A DNA stretch of 64,000 bases from an uncultured Collinsella sp. (GTDB lineage: Bacteria > Actinomycetota > Coriobacteriia > Coriobacteriales > Coriobacteriaceae). Below the pieces are notes generated by a model. It saw only the letters and a program-made list of their open reading frames with translations. It searched no databases and was not told the origin of the DNA. Shown here piece after piece: positions 42,661 to 50,909 of the stretch (position 1 is its first letter; each line of letters starts with the position of its first letter). Location: contig UQMM01000004.1 of the NCBI GenBank assembly GCA_900542165.1, positions 1 through 64,000 on the forward strand, written 5' to 3'. The position numbers and the translations under genes are program-made.

Positions 42661-43743
42661 TTGTCTTTATCCCATCCTTTACCTCGCGAGCTGACGCGTC
42701 CCGTGCATGTGGGCGGTGTGCAGATCGGTGGCGGCGCGCCGGTGGTGGTCCAATCCATGACCTGCACCGATACCGCTGATGCCCAGGCAACGCTTGCGCA
42801 AGTGCGTGCGTTGGCGCAGGCTGGCTGCGATATCGTGCGCGTGAGCGTGCCCACCGAGGCTGCGCTTGAGGGTTTCCGCACCATCTGCGACGAGTCTCCG
42901 GTGCCGATTGTCGCCGATATCCACTTTAACCATAAGCTCGCCATTGGTGCCGTTGAGGCTGGTGCCGCCAAGCTGCGCATCAATCCCGGCAATATCGGCG
43001 ATTGGGCCAAGGTTGACGCGGTGATCGATGCTGCGGGTGCCTCGGGCTGTGCGATTCGTATCGGCGTCAATGCCGGTTCGCTTGAGCAGGATATCGCCGA
43101 GCGCGACGACCTCACGCAGCCCGAAAAGCTCGTGATGTCGAGCGAGCGTTTCGTCAAGCATTTTGAGGACCGCGACTTTACGAACATTGTGCTTTCGGCC
43201 AAGGCCCATAGCGTGCAAACGACGCTCGATACTTATCGAGCCCTGTCGCGTGAGATTCCCCACGTTCCGCTTCACCTGGGCGTAACCGAGGCGGGTACCA
43301 AGCTGCAGGGCACCATTAAGAGCTCGGTGGGCCTTGGTATCCTGCTGTCTGAGGGTATCGGTGACACCATGCGCGTCTCGCTCACGGCCGATCCGGTTGA
43401 GGAGCCGCCGGTTGCCTGGGGAATTTTGCAGTCGCTGGGCCTGCGTCGCCGTGGTCCCGAGATTGTCTCGTGCCCCACGTGCGCCCGCTGCCAGGTTAAC
43501 CTGATTCCTATCGCTGAGGAAGTAACCGAGCGGCTTAAGAACTATGCCGCGCCGCTTTCGATTGCCGTCATGGGATGTGCCGTTAATGGCCCTGGCGAGG
43601 CTTCTGATGCCGACCTGGGCGTTGCTTGCGGACGTGGTCAGGCCCTGCTCTTTTCGCATGGCCAGATCATTGGTAAAGTAGCTGAGGATCAAATTGTCGA
43701 TGCGCTTATGGCCGAGGTCGACAAGCTTATTGAGGAGAAATAA
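42661..43743 (+). CDS. ispG: 4-hydroxy-3-methylbut-2-enyl diphosphate synthase
   Basis: 360 residues, [4Fe-4S] enzyme of the MEP pathway converting MEcPP to HMBPP. TIM-barrel blocks: VGGVQIGGGAPVVVQSMTCT, VPIVADIHFNHKLAIGAVEA, KLRINPGNIG, and the cluster region with VSCPTCARCQVNL and GCAVNGPGEASDADLGVACG. The TTG at 42661 has GGGGAG about 8 bases upstream; an in-frame GTG three codons earlier overlaps that site. proS starts right at its stop. Confidence 0.96.
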   Translation: MSLSHPLPRELTRPVHVGGVQIGGGAPVVVQSMTCTDTADAQATLAQVRALAQAGCDIVRVSVPTEAALEGFRTICDESPVPIVADIHFNHKLAIGAVEAGAAKLRINPGNIGDWAKVDAVIDAAGASGCAIRIGVNAGSLEQDIAERDDLTQPEKLVMSSERFVKHFEDRDFTNIVLSAKAHSVQTTLDTYRALSREIPHVPLHLGVTEAGTKLQGTIKSSVGLGILLSEGIGDTMRVSLTADPVEEPPVAWGILQSLGLRRRGPEIVSCPTCARCQVNLIPIAEEVTERLKNYAAPLSIAVMGCAVNGPGEASDADLGVACGRGQALLFSHGQIIGKVAEDQIVDALMAEVDKLIEEK

Positions 43744-45465
43744 ATGACTCGAGCAATGTATATGTCTAAGCTCTATGCGCCGACGCTCAAGGAGGATCCG
43801 GCCGACGCCGAGCTTGCAAGCCATCGTCTGCTGCTTCGTGCCGGTATGATCCGCAAGGAGGCCGCCGGTCTGTATTCCTATCTGCCGCTCGCTTGGCGCT
43901 CGATCCGCAAGATCGAGAACATCGTGCGCGACGAGATGGACGCCGCCGGCGCCCAGGAGCTCATGATGCCCATCATGGTCGATGCCGAGCTGTGGCGTGA
44001 GTCCGGCCGCATCGATGCCTATGGCAAGGAGCTCGTGCGCTTTGACGACCGTCATGGTCGCGAGTTTGTGCTGGGCCCCACGCACGAGGAGACCGTCACG
44101 GCCTTGGTGCGCAACGAGCTGCGCTCCTATAAGCAGCTGCCCGTCAACCTGTACCACATTCAGGATAAGTTCCGCGACGAGTTCCGTCCCCGCTTTGGCC
44201 TGATGCGCGGTCGTGAGTTCATCATGAAGGACGCCTACAGCTTCTCTGCCACGCAGGAGAGCCTGCAGGAGGAGTACGACAAGATGAAGCAGGCCTACGC
44301 CAACATCTGCGAGCGTTGCTACATCAAGGCTCTGCCCGTTGTCGCCGACTCCGGCGAGATTGGCGGCGACACCTCTGTCGAGTACATGGCTCTGGCCGAC
44401 GCCGGTGAGGCCTCGCTCGTCTACTGCGACGATTGCGGCTTTGCTGCCGATGACGAGGCTGCAAGCACCAAGGTCGTTGTGACCGAGGGCCCCGGCGACG
44501 GCACGCTTACCAAGGTCGAAACTCCGGGTATGGGCACCATCGAGGCCGTCGCCAAGTTCTTCGGCTTCCCCGAGAACGGTACGCGCAAGTCGCTGGCGTT
44601 GATCGACGCTGAGGGCAAGCCGGTCGTGGCCATTGTCCCGGGCGACCACGAGCTCAATGACTGTAAGGCCGAGCATGTCTTTGGCAAGGGCTATCGTATG
44701 ATGACCGACGAGGAGCTTCAGGCGAACGGTCTGCACAAGGGCTTTATCGGACCGGTCAACCTGCCCGAGGGCATCCGTCTGGTTTGCGATGAGAGCCTGC
44801 GTGAGTCCAAGCAGTGGGCCTGCGGTGCCAACGAGGTTGATTATCACTTTACCGGTGCCTGCCCCGAGCGCGACTTTACCGTCGATGAGTGGGCCGACCT
44901 GGTTACTGTCGTTGCCGGCGATCCTTGCCCGCACTGCGGCAAGCCGCTTTCTGCTGCCCGCGGCATCGAGGTTTCCCAGGTCTTCCAGCTGGGCACCAAG
45001 TACTCCGAGGCCATGGGTGCCACCTTTATGGATGAGGACGGCAAGGAGAAGCCGCTTATCATGGGTTGCTACGGCGTGGGCGTGTCCCGCTCGCTCGCTG
45101 CCGTCGTGGAGCAGCACAACGACGAGCACGGTATCGTCTGGCCGGTCTCCGTTGCCCCGTATGAGGTTGCGGTGATTCCGCTCGACCCCAAGAAGGAGGA
45201 GTGCGCTACCGTCTGCGAGCAGATCGTTGATGGCCTGTGCGCCGAGGGTATCGAGGTCGTTGTCGACGACCGTGACGAGCGTCCCGGCTTTAAGTTTGCC
45301 GACAACGACCTTATGGGCTTCCCGTATCAGGTGGTGCTCGGCAAGCGTGGCCTTAAGAATGGCACCGTCGAGCTCAAGGACCGTGCTACCGGCGAGCGCG
45401 AGGACGTGGCGATCGACGAGGTTGTCACCAAGGTTGCCGAGCTTGTGAAGGCGGCCCGTCGCTAA
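43744..45465 (+). CDS. proS: Prolyl-tRNA synthetase (bacterial type)
   Basis: 573 residues. Class II motifs: LRAGMIRKEAAGLYSYLPLA, GPTHEETVTALV, FRDEFRPRFGLMRGREFIMK and GCYGVGVSRSLAAVVEQHND. The central INS editing domain is present (about residues 225-390), as expected for the bacterial form that edits Ala-tRNA-Pro. The C-terminal anticodon domain ends in VTKVAELVKAARR. It is last in the block and followed by a strong terminator. Confidence 0.98.
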   Translation: MTRAMYMSKLYAPTLKEDPADAELASHRLLLRAGMIRKEAAGLYSYLPLAWRSIRKIENIVRDEMDAAGAQELMMPIMVDAELWRESGRIDAYGKELVRFDDRHGREFVLGPTHEETVTALVRNELRSYKQLPVNLYHIQDKFRDEFRPRFGLMRGREFIMKDAYSFSATQESLQEEYDKMKQAYANICERCYIKALPVVADSGEIGGDTSVEYMALADAGEASLVYCDDCGFAADDEAASTKVVVTEGPGDGTLTKVETPGMGTIEAVAKFFGFPENGTRKSLALIDAEGKPVVAIVPGDHELNDCKAEHVFGKGYRMMTDEELQANGLHKGFIGPVNLPEGIRLVCDESLRESKQWACGANEVDYHFTGACPERDFTVDEWADLVTVVAGDPCPHCGKPLSAARGIEVSQVFQLGTKYSEAMGATFMDEDGKEKPLIMGCYGVGVSRSLAAVVEQHNDEHGIVWPVSVAPYEVAVIPLDPKKEECATVCEQIVDGLCAEGIEVVVDDRDERPGFKFADNDLMGFPYQVVLGKRGLKNGTVELKDRATGEREDVAIDEVVTKVAELVKAARR

Positions 45466-45494
45466 TCGACGTTTCTGCTATTTGATGTAATTGC

Positions 45495-45543
45495 AGGACT
45501 GCCCCGTATCTCTCTTAGGATGAGATGCGGGGCAGTCCTTTTT
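45495..45543 (+). terminator. Terminator after proS
   Basis: AGGACTGCCCCGTATCTC and the matching GATGCGGGGCAGTCCT form a stem of about 17 bp with one mismatch and a short loop, followed by TTTTT. Ends the pyrH-proS transcript. Confidence 0.92.
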
Positions 45544-45565
45544 GTTGCGTGAATCAGCTCGACGG

Positions 45566-45607
45566 GTAAAAGGAAACCCCGCAGCCCATTCGAGCTGCGG
45601 GGTTTCC
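45566..45607 (-). terminator. Terminator of the minus-strand kinase gene
   Basis: GGAAACCCCGCAGC pairs with GCTGCGGGGTTTCC around 8 bases. On the minus strand it is followed by TTTTACC, so it terminates the APH-like gene, back to back with the proS terminator. Confidence 0.88.
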
Positions 45608-45642
45608 TTAGTGCCTCCGATGCGAAATAACTCGCTCAGATA

Positions 45643-46407
45643 TTACTGATAATCGACGACGTCGATCCAGTTCTTCAGGAACTCATCGTTCACGTTGCGC
45701 TTACGAGCGAGCTCGGAAGCGGCGACGATGCTCGTCCACTGACGCACGACCTGCATGGGCATGTCGGCGCGGTCGCAGTAGAGCTCCAGATAAGCCTCGG
45801 CCTGGTCCTTGCTGTTGAGGGCAAAGAGCAGGTAGGTGGTGGCAACGTCGGCAGCAGGGGAGCCCTGGGTGGCGTGTGCCCAGTCGCAGACGTACAGCTG
45901 GCCGTCGTCGCCGACGATGACATTGGAGGGGTTGAAGTCGCCGTGGCAGACCTTGAACTCCTTGGTCATGCCGTCCAGACGCTCCTGAAGGTTGTAGCGC
46001 GTGGTGGCATTGAGCTGATCGAGGCTGTCGATCATGCGGGCGAACTTATCGCGCTGACGGTTGAGCAGCGGAGAGGTGTAGCCGTGGATCTCGATCTGGA
46101 GGTCGACGAACATCTCGAGGTACTCACCAAAGCGCTGGGGCTCGGCAGTCATCTTTTCGGCAAGGGTGGTGCCCGGAACCTTCTCGGTCACGAGTGCCCA
46201 GCCGTTGGCGTTCTCGAGCTGAGAAACCTCGAGAGCCTTGGGGCTGCGGATGCCGCACTCATTGATGCGGGCAAGATTCAAAGCCTCATTGAACACGTCG
46301 GAGACGGGCTTGGTCTCGTTAAAGACCTTGACGATCTTGTCGCCCAGGTCGTAAACGACCTTGTTGCCGCGACGGACGAGCTCGGTCTTGGAATCGGGTA
46401 GCAGCAT
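45643..46407 (-). CDS. APH/choline-kinase-fold phosphotransferase, substrate unknown
   Basis: 254 residues. The kinase-like fold is shown by KVCHGDFNPSNVIVGDDGQL, the HxDxxxxN catalytic block, and by YVCDWAHATQGSPAADVATT, with the metal-binding Asp. The N-terminal lobe has VVYDLGDKIVKVFNETKPVS, with a Lys likely to bind ATP. Substrates in this superfamily include aminoglycosides, choline, homoserine and sugars, so none can be named; resistance should not be inferred. The start has GAAAGGA 9 bases upstream. It lies after adhE on the same strand with a hairpin between. Confidence 0.8.
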   Translation of the reverse strand: MLLPDSKTELVRRGNKVVYDLGDKIVKVFNETKPVSDVFNEALNLARINECGIRSPKALEVSQLENANGWALVTEKVPGTTLAEKMTAEPQRFGEYLEMFVDLQIEIHGYTSPLLNRQRDKFARMIDSLDQLNATTRYNLQERLDGMTKEFKVCHGDFNPSNVIVGDDGQLYVCDWAHATQGSPAADVATTYLLFALNSKDQAEAYLELYCDRADMPMQVVRQWTSIVAASELARKRNVNDEFLKNWIDVVDYQ

Positions 46408-46439
46408 GGTTGCATCCTTTCAACGATGCGATAGAAGCG

Positions 46440-46478
46440 ACGGCGGGGGTGTGTGAAACACCCGTGCACCCCCGCCGT
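46440..46478 (-). terminator. Hairpin between adhE and the kinase gene
   Basis: ACGGCGGGGGTG pairs with CACCCCCGCCGT, a perfect 12-bp GC-rich stem with a 15-base loop. No T-run follows on the minus strand, so it may be a partial terminator or an mRNA 3'-end stabiliser for adhE. Confidence 0.5.
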
Positions 46479-46494
46479 TAAAACCGTGCTAGAA

Positions 46495-49143
46495 CTAGCA
46501 GACGGCGTAATCCTGAGGCTCGCGGCCGTAGTAGGCGTCCAGGTAGAGCTCCTTGATCTCGCTCATGAGCGGGTAGCGCGGGTTAGCGCCGGTGCACTGG
46601 TCGTTGAATGCCTGCTCGGTCATCTCGTCGAGGGTGTCGAGGAAGTACTGCTCGTCGACACCGTAGTCGGCGATGGTCTTCTTGACACCGATGAAGTCCT
46701 TGAGCTCCTCGAGCTTCGTGATGAAGTTCTCGAAGACCTCCTTGTCGTCCTTGCCCTCGATGCCGCAGTACTTAGCCATCTCGGCGTAGTTGTGCAGCGC
46801 GTTGGGGTAAGGATACTGGGAGAAGGTACCCATCTTGACGGGAGCCTCGGCGGCGTTGTAGCGCATGACGCGGGTCAGGATGACGGCGTTTGCGAGGCCG
46901 TGGGGCAGGTGATGGAAAGCGCCGAGCTTGTGGGCCATGGAGTGGTTGAGGCCCAGGAAGGCGTTGGCGAAGGCCATACCGGCCATGCAGGAGGCGTTGT
47001 GCATCTCCTCACGGGCATGCGGGTCCTTGGCACCGTTCGTGAAGCTGGAGGGCAGGTTCTCGAAGACGAGCTTGGCAGCACGCTCGGAGAGACCCTTGGT
47101 GTAGTCGGAAGCCATGATGGAGACGTAGGACTCGATGGCGTGGGTCATGACGTCGATGCCGGAGGCAGCGGTCAGGCCGCGCGGGGCGGTCATGCAGTTG
47201 TCGGCGTCGACGATGGCCATGTTGGGGAGCAGCGCGTAGTCGGCGAGCGGCCACTTGATGCCGGTCTCCTTGTCGGTGATGATGGCGAACGGCGTGCACT
47301 CGGAGCCGGTACCCGAGGAGGTCGGGACGGCAACGAAGTAGGCCTTCTTGCCCATCTCGGGGAAGGTGAAGATACGCTTGCGGATGTCCATGAAGTCCAT
47401 GGCCATGTCCTCAAACTTGCACTCGGGGTGCTCGTACATCATCCACATGATCTTGCCGGCGTCCATAGCGGAGCCACCGCCGACGGCGATGATGACGTCC
47501 GGCTCAAAGAGAGCCATCTGCTTGGCACCACGACGTGCGCACTGCAGCGACGGATCGGGCTCGACGTCGTAGAAGCAGTCGTGGGCGATGCCCATCTCGT
47601 CGAGCTTGGCCTCGATGGCGCGGGTGTTGCCATTCTTGAAGAGGAACTGGTCGGTGACGATGAAGGCGCGCTTCTTGCCCATGACGTTGCCCAGCTCGTC
47701 GAGGGCGACGGGCGTGGAACCCTTCTTGAAGTAGACCTTCTCGGGAGCGCGGAACCACAGCATGTTCTCACGGCGCTCGGCCACAGTCTTAACGTTGATC
47801 AAGTGCTTCACCCCAACGTTCTCGGAGACGGAGTTGCCGCCCCAGGAGCCGCAGCCCAGGGTCAGAGACGGCTTCATGCCAAAGTTGTACAGGTCACCGA
47901 TACCGCCGTGCGAAGACGGGGTGTTGATGACGATACGGCAGGCCTTCATGACGTGCTCGAACAGGCTGATCTTCTCGGCCTGGGCGGGGTGCACGTACAG
48001 AGAGGCGGTGTGGCCCGGGCCACCGGCGAGCACCAGGTGCTCGGCCTTGTCGACGGCCTCCTGGAAGTCCTTGGCGTGGTACATGGCCAGGACCGGGGAG
48101 AGCTTCTCGTGGGAGAACTCCTCCTTGGCGGGGTCGGTGGAAGTGACCTCGGCGATCAGGATCTTGGTCTTGGCGGGAACCTCGATGCCGGCGAGCTCGG
48201 CGATCTTGGCGGCAGCCATGCCGGGGATGCGGTGGTCGAGAGCGCCGTTCTTGAACATGGCGGCACGCAGGGCCTCCATCTCGGCACCCTGCTTGACGAA
48301 GTAGCAGCCGCGCTTCTGGAACTCGGCCTTGACCTGGTCATAGATGGTGTCGATGACGGTCACGGACTGCTCGGAAGCGCAGATCATGCCGTTGTCGAAG
48401 GTCTTGGAGTGGATGATGGAGTTGACGGCGAGCAGCACGTCGGCGGTGTCGTCGATGATGACCGGGGTGTTACCGGCGCCAACGCCCAGGGCGGGCTTGC
48501 CCGAGGAGTAGGCGGCCTTGACCATGCCCGGGCCACCGGTGGCGAGGATGATGTCGACGTCGCGCATGACCATGTTGGTCAGCTCGATGGAGGGGACATC
48601 GACCCAGCCGATGATGCCCTCGGGGGCGCCGGCCTTGACGGCGGCGTCAAGCACGAGCTTGGCGGCGGCGATGGTGCACTTGGCGGCTGCCGGGTGCGGG
48701 GAGATGATGATGCCGTTGCGGGTCTTCAGGCTGATCAGCGTCTTGAAGATCGCGGTGGAGGTGGGGTTGGTCGTCGGGATGACGGCGCCCACGATGCCAA
48801 TGGGCTCGGCGATCTTGGTGATGCCGTAAGCCTCGTCGCGCTCCAGGACACCACAGGTCTTGGTGTTCTTGTAAGCGTTGTAGATGTACTCTGCGGCGTA
48901 GTGGTTCTTGATGACCTTGTCCTCAAGAACGCCGCGGCCGGTCTCCTCGATGGCCATCTTCGCCAACGGGATACGAGCCTTGTTGGCGGCCATGGCGGCC
49001 TCGTAGAAGATCTTGTCGACCTGCTCCTGCGTGTACGTAGCAAAAAGCGCCTGGGCCTCTCGCATCTGAGCGAGCTTAGCCTCAAGCGCCTCTACGTTGT
49101 CCACAATTGCGGGAGTAGTGTTTTCCGGTGACTTTTTCACCAT
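46495..49143 (-). CDS. adhE: Bifunctional aldehyde-alcohol dehydrogenase AdhE
   Basis: 882 residues. AdhE reduces acetyl-CoA to acetaldehyde and then ethanol, regenerating NAD during fermentation. The N-terminal aldehyde dehydrogenase half has PIGIVGAVIPTTNPTSTAIF and catalytic Cys in NGMICASEQSVTVID. The C-terminal iron alcohol dehydrogenase half has VGGGSAMDAGKIMWMMYEHP and the His ligands in GMAFANAFLGLNHSMAHKLG. AAGGAGA lies 8 bases before the ATG on the minus strand. Upstream are 13-bp direct repeats. The length is typical (860-900). Confidence 0.97.
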   Translation of the reverse strand: MVKKSPENTTPAIVDNVEALEAKLAQMREAQALFATYTQEQVDKIFYEAAMAANKARIPLAKMAIEETGRGVLEDKVIKNHYAAEYIYNAYKNTKTCGVLERDEAYGITKIAEPIGIVGAVIPTTNPTSTAIFKTLISLKTRNGIIISPHPAAAKCTIAAAKLVLDAAVKAGAPEGIIGWVDVPSIELTNMVMRDVDIILATGGPGMVKAAYSSGKPALGVGAGNTPVIIDDTADVLLAVNSIIHSKTFDNGMICASEQSVTVIDTIYDQVKAEFQKRGCYFVKQGAEMEALRAAMFKNGALDHRIPGMAAAKIAELAGIEVPAKTKILIAEVTSTDPAKEEFSHEKLSPVLAMYHAKDFQEAVDKAEHLVLAGGPGHTASLYVHPAQAEKISLFEHVMKACRIVINTPSSHGGIGDLYNFGMKPSLTLGCGSWGGNSVSENVGVKHLINVKTVAERRENMLWFRAPEKVYFKKGSTPVALDELGNVMGKKRAFIVTDQFLFKNGNTRAIEAKLDEMGIAHDCFYDVEPDPSLQCARRGAKQMALFEPDVIIAVGGGSAMDAGKIMWMMYEHPECKFEDMAMDFMDIRKRIFTFPEMGKKAYFVAVPTSSGTGSECTPFAIITDKETGIKWPLADYALLPNMAIVDADNCMTAPRGLTAASGIDVMTHAIESYVSIMASDYTKGLSERAAKLVFENLPSSFTNGAKDPHAREEMHNASCMAGMAFANAFLGLNHSMAHKLGAFHHLPHGLANAVILTRVMRYNAAEAPVKMGTFSQYPYPNALHNYAEMAKYCGIEGKDDKEVFENFITKLEELKDFIGVKKTIADYGVDEQYFLDTLDEMTEQAFNDQCTGANPRYPLMSEIKELYLDAYYGREPQDYAVC

Positions 49144-49240
49144 TTGTGTCTCCTTGCGATCGGAGATTTACCCTACGCCTTGCATGATAGCAAGAAATTA
49201 TTCGGCGAACGGTAAGATTCCCGTAAAAGGCACACTAAAA

Positions 49241-49271
49241 CGCTTCAACTAAATGAATCGTTTCAACTAAA
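49241..49271 (-). repeat. Tandem operator-like repeats upstream of adhE
   Basis: CGCTTCAACTAAA (49241-49253) and CGTTTCAACTAAA (49259-49271) are 13-base direct repeats with one difference and an 18-base period. TGAATCGTTTCA between them is a near-palindrome with a central CG, as in LacI-family operators. They lie about 100-130 bases before the adhE start. Confidence 0.45.
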
Positions 49272-49297
49272 AACTATCCGCCTACTGCATCGCCCCG

Positions 49298-49323
49298 CTC
49301 ATTGGGGACAGACTTGCATGAGT
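49298..49323 (+). repeat. Left inverted end of the RAYT element
   Basis: Begins CTCATTGGGG and ends CATGAGT; the outer CTCAT and inner ATGAG can also pair, so each end is a small hairpin of its own. Confidence 0.85.
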
Positions 49324-49550
49324 ATTTCAATGGGAAAACGGGGAGAACGGGGCATTTGTTTGACAATCGCTATTCACGGGTCGCGGTTGAGTCGGACACG
49401 CAGACGGTGCAGCTGCTCGATTATATCCCTCTCAATCCGGTGAAAGGTGCGATCAACTCACTCGAGGCGTACCGTTGGTCAAGCTACAAGGCATACCGGC
49501 TGGGCTTAGATCCCTTTGACATCTGTGACGCGGCCCCTATGCTCGAAAAC

Positions 49551-49576
49551 ACTCATGTAAGTCTGTCCCCAATGAG
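49551..49576 (-). repeat. Right inverted end of the RAYT element
   Basis: Reverse complement of the left end except for one base (ACTTA versus ACTTG before CATGAG). Confidence 0.85.
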
Positions 49577-49611
49577 TGCAAAAAGGCGCCCTCCACATGG
49601 AGGACGCCTTT
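49577..49611 (-). terminator. Terminator of rpmB
   Basis: On the minus strand AAAGGCGTCCTCC pairs with GGAGGGCGCCTTT (one mismatch) around ATGT, followed by a T5 run. The RAYT right end begins at the next base. Confidence 0.88.
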
Positions 49612-49679
49612 GATAAGTTCTATGTGAACGCGAGGTCTTTGACCCGGAGAGTCCGAGGTACTTGTTGGTAAGACCTTAT

Positions 49680-49868
49680 TTAGGAGCGCGCAACCTTGCC
49701 GGACTTGAGGCAGGTGGAGCAAACGTTCATCTTGCGACGGTGACCATCGACGACGACGTAGACGCGCTGGATGTTGGGGCGGAACTTACGGTTGGTGACG
49801 CGGTGAGAGTGGCTGATGGAGCGACCGGCAACGGGGTGCTTACCGCAAACTTCGCAAACTTTGGACAT
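49680..49868 (-). CDS. rpmB: Large ribosomal subunit protein bL28
   Basis: 62 residues: SKVCEVCGKHPVAGRSISHS, RPNIQRVYVVVDGHRRKMNV and CSTCLKSGKV. It is the C+ form, with two CxxC pairs that bind zinc. An upstream in-frame ATG would add 24 hydrophobic residues absent from L28. AAGGAGGG precedes the chosen start on the minus strand. It forms a one-gene unit with its own promoter and terminator. Confidence 0.98.
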   Translation of the reverse strand: MSKVCEVCGKHPVAGRSISHSHRVTNRKFRPNIQRVYVVVDGHRRKMNVCSTCLKSGKVARS

Positions 49869-49922
49869 AACTGACCCTCCTTGGGCGACAAACGAACATG
49901 TCGCGTTAACAAACAAGCCTGA

Positions 49923-49931
49923 ACTATAGCA
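49923..49931 (-). promoter_or_regulatory. Extended -10 promoter for rpmB
   Basis: On the minus strand TGC-TATAGT lies about 55 bases before the rpmB start. A half-matching -35 (CGCACA) lies 17 bases further up. Confidence 0.5.
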
Positions 49932-50191
49932 CAGAAGCATGTCTCTGTGCGCAATCTACACAGAGATATTCCTCTTTTGGCGATAGTGCCCACGCCACGG
50001 CCCTGGACGTAGATCCGATTTGCGTGCGGCAGAGGGGATTATGCCAGCTCGCAACAAGGTTTTCAAGCGCGTCCCACAAATATATATAGGTTTATGGAGC
50101 TATTGGCTCCGTTTACGGATTGACTAGTATTTATGCTCGCATTTGAGCCCGAGGTTGGCTACACTATGCCTTGACCATTAAAGGGGTACGA

Positions 50192-50245
50192 GATACCCAC
50201 ATGGAATTACATAGCTGCCAATGAGCAGTATTTCCTGTGGGTGTC
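50192..50245 (+). promoter_or_regulatory. pyr leader: antiterminator-like stem
   Basis: GATACCCACA (50192-50201) pairs with TGTGGGTGTC (50236-50245), 10 bp with one G-T pair, enclosing a CTGC/GCAG hairpin. Its 3' arm overlaps the 5' arm of the terminator that follows, so the two folds exclude each other. The rest of the gap from 49869 to 50191 holds the rpmB promoter, an AT-rich stretch near 50080 and a small GGAGC/GCTCC hairpin; I see no clear pyr promoter. Confidence 0.55.
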
Positions 50246-50281
50246 TGGTTCCGCTTTGAGCGGTCGGGCATCTATTTTTTT
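50240..50281 (+). terminator. pyr operon leader terminator (attenuator)
   Basis: The GGTGTCTGG and CCGC arm pairs with GCGG and CGGGCATC, with a bulge and several G-T pairs, followed by TA and seven T. A second hairpin (TTGACTG with CAGTCAA, 50280-50299) lies just before the pyrR ribosome site. The layout fits PyrR-controlled attenuation. Confidence 0.6.
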
Positions 50282-50320
50282 GACTGTGTCAGCAGTCAAG
50301 ACATGTGAGGAAGGAGATCG

Positions 50321-50905
50321 ATGGGCACGACTTCCCCCAAGGCGGTCATCATGGACGAGACCGCCGTCAACCGAGCGATGACCCGCATCGCGCACGAGAT
50401 CCTCGAGCGCAACGAGGGCTGTGAAGACCTCGCTCTGGTCGGCATCGTTACGCGCGGCGACCTTCTGGCAAAGAAGCTCGCCGAGGCGATCAAGGAGATC
50501 GAGGGTGTCGACGTTCCGCTCGGCAGCCTTGACATCAGCTTCTATCGCGATGACTATGCGACCAATTTCGCTCCCGCGATCCACGCTACCAACATTCCCT
50601 TCAGCGTCGACGGCAAGCGCGTCGTGCTGGTGGACGACATCCTGTACACGGGTCGTACCATCCGCGCCGCTCTGGACGCCGTTATGGACCTGGGCCGTCC
50701 AAGCCGAGTCGAGCTGGCAGTTCTCGTTGACCGCGGTCACCGCGAGCTCCCTATCTCGCCGGACTTTGTCGGCAAGAACGTTCCCTCGTCGCATGAGGAG
50801 AACGTGCACCTATATATGAAGGAAGTCGACGGCCGTACCGCCGTCGAGATCAACGACGTCGCGCCGGGTTCCCACGTGGGCTCCGCGCCGCTGGGAGGTG
50901 AGTAG
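50321..50905 (+). CDS. pyrR: PyrR pyrimidine operon regulator
   Basis: 194 residues. PyrR binds pyr leader RNA when UMP is high and lowers expression; many copies also have uracil phosphoribosyltransferase activity. The PRPP motif VVLVDDILYTGRTIRAALD lies near 101-119. TRIAHEILERN, IVTRGDLLAKKLAEAI and LDISFYRDDY are family blocks. The ATG has GGAAGGAG 5 bases upstream. First gene of the pyr operon, behind an apparent attenuator. The C-terminal 30 residues (EINDVAPGSHVGSAPLGGE) extend a little past the usual end. Confidence 0.95.
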   Translation: MGTTSPKAVIMDETAVNRAMTRIAHEILERNEGCEDLALVGIVTRGDLLAKKLAEAIKEIEGVDVPLGSLDISFYRDDYATNFAPAIHATNIPFSVDGKRVVLVDDILYTGRTIRAALDAVMDLGRPSRVELAVLVDRGHRELPISPDFVGKNVPSSHEENVHLYMKEVDGRTAVEINDVAPGSHVGSAPLGGE

Positions 50906-50909
50906 TACC

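Larger units (their letters stand above)
49298..49576 (+). mobile_element. Decayed RAYT-type element, 279 bp, with inverted ends
   Basis: Two 26-base ends (49298-49323 and 49551-49576) are inverted copies differing at one base. Between them is a fragment of a REP-associated tyrosine transposase. The central motif TTGGGGACAGACTT occurs widely beside such transposases in my recollection. The element lies in the adhE-rpmB gap, directly against the rpmB terminator. Loss of the 5' half of the transposase suggests an internally deleted, non-autonomous copy. Confidence 0.8.
49302..49613 (+). pseudogene. RAYT (Y1/IS200-like) transposase fragment
   Basis: The open frame encodes the C-terminal half of a RAYT: EYFNGKTGRTGHLFDNRYS, then LLDYIPLNPVKGAINSL and YRWSSYKAYRLG. 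These match the usual YFN, GHLF, IHLNP and WSSY blocks. The HUH metal motif that should lie upstream is missing, so it cannot be an active nuclease. The likely catalytic Tyr is kept in the YFN block. The frame opens inside the left repeat and runs through the right repeat, so the ends are not native coding sequence. The deletion appears to have joined the left end to mid-gene. Confidence 0.8.

Noticed and set aside
42679..45129. Minus-strand frame of 816 codons
   Set aside because: Opposite ispG and proS, which have full motifs; shadow frame.
45643..46407. Antibiotic resistance kinase
   Set aside because: The fold fits APH but substrate cannot be inferred; many members act on choline, homoserine or sugars.
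46453..49131. Plus-strand frame of 892 codons across adhE
   Set aside because: Antisense to a clear AdhE; composition is low complexity (Val/Leu/Asp/Gly) and no motif was seen.
49302..49613. RAYT fragment as an intact transposase
   Set aside because: The HUH motif is missing and the frame begins inside a terminal repeat.
50145..50156. GAGCCCGAGGTT as a PyrR-binding loop
   Set aside because: Lacks two bases of the known loop pattern and has no supporting stem.
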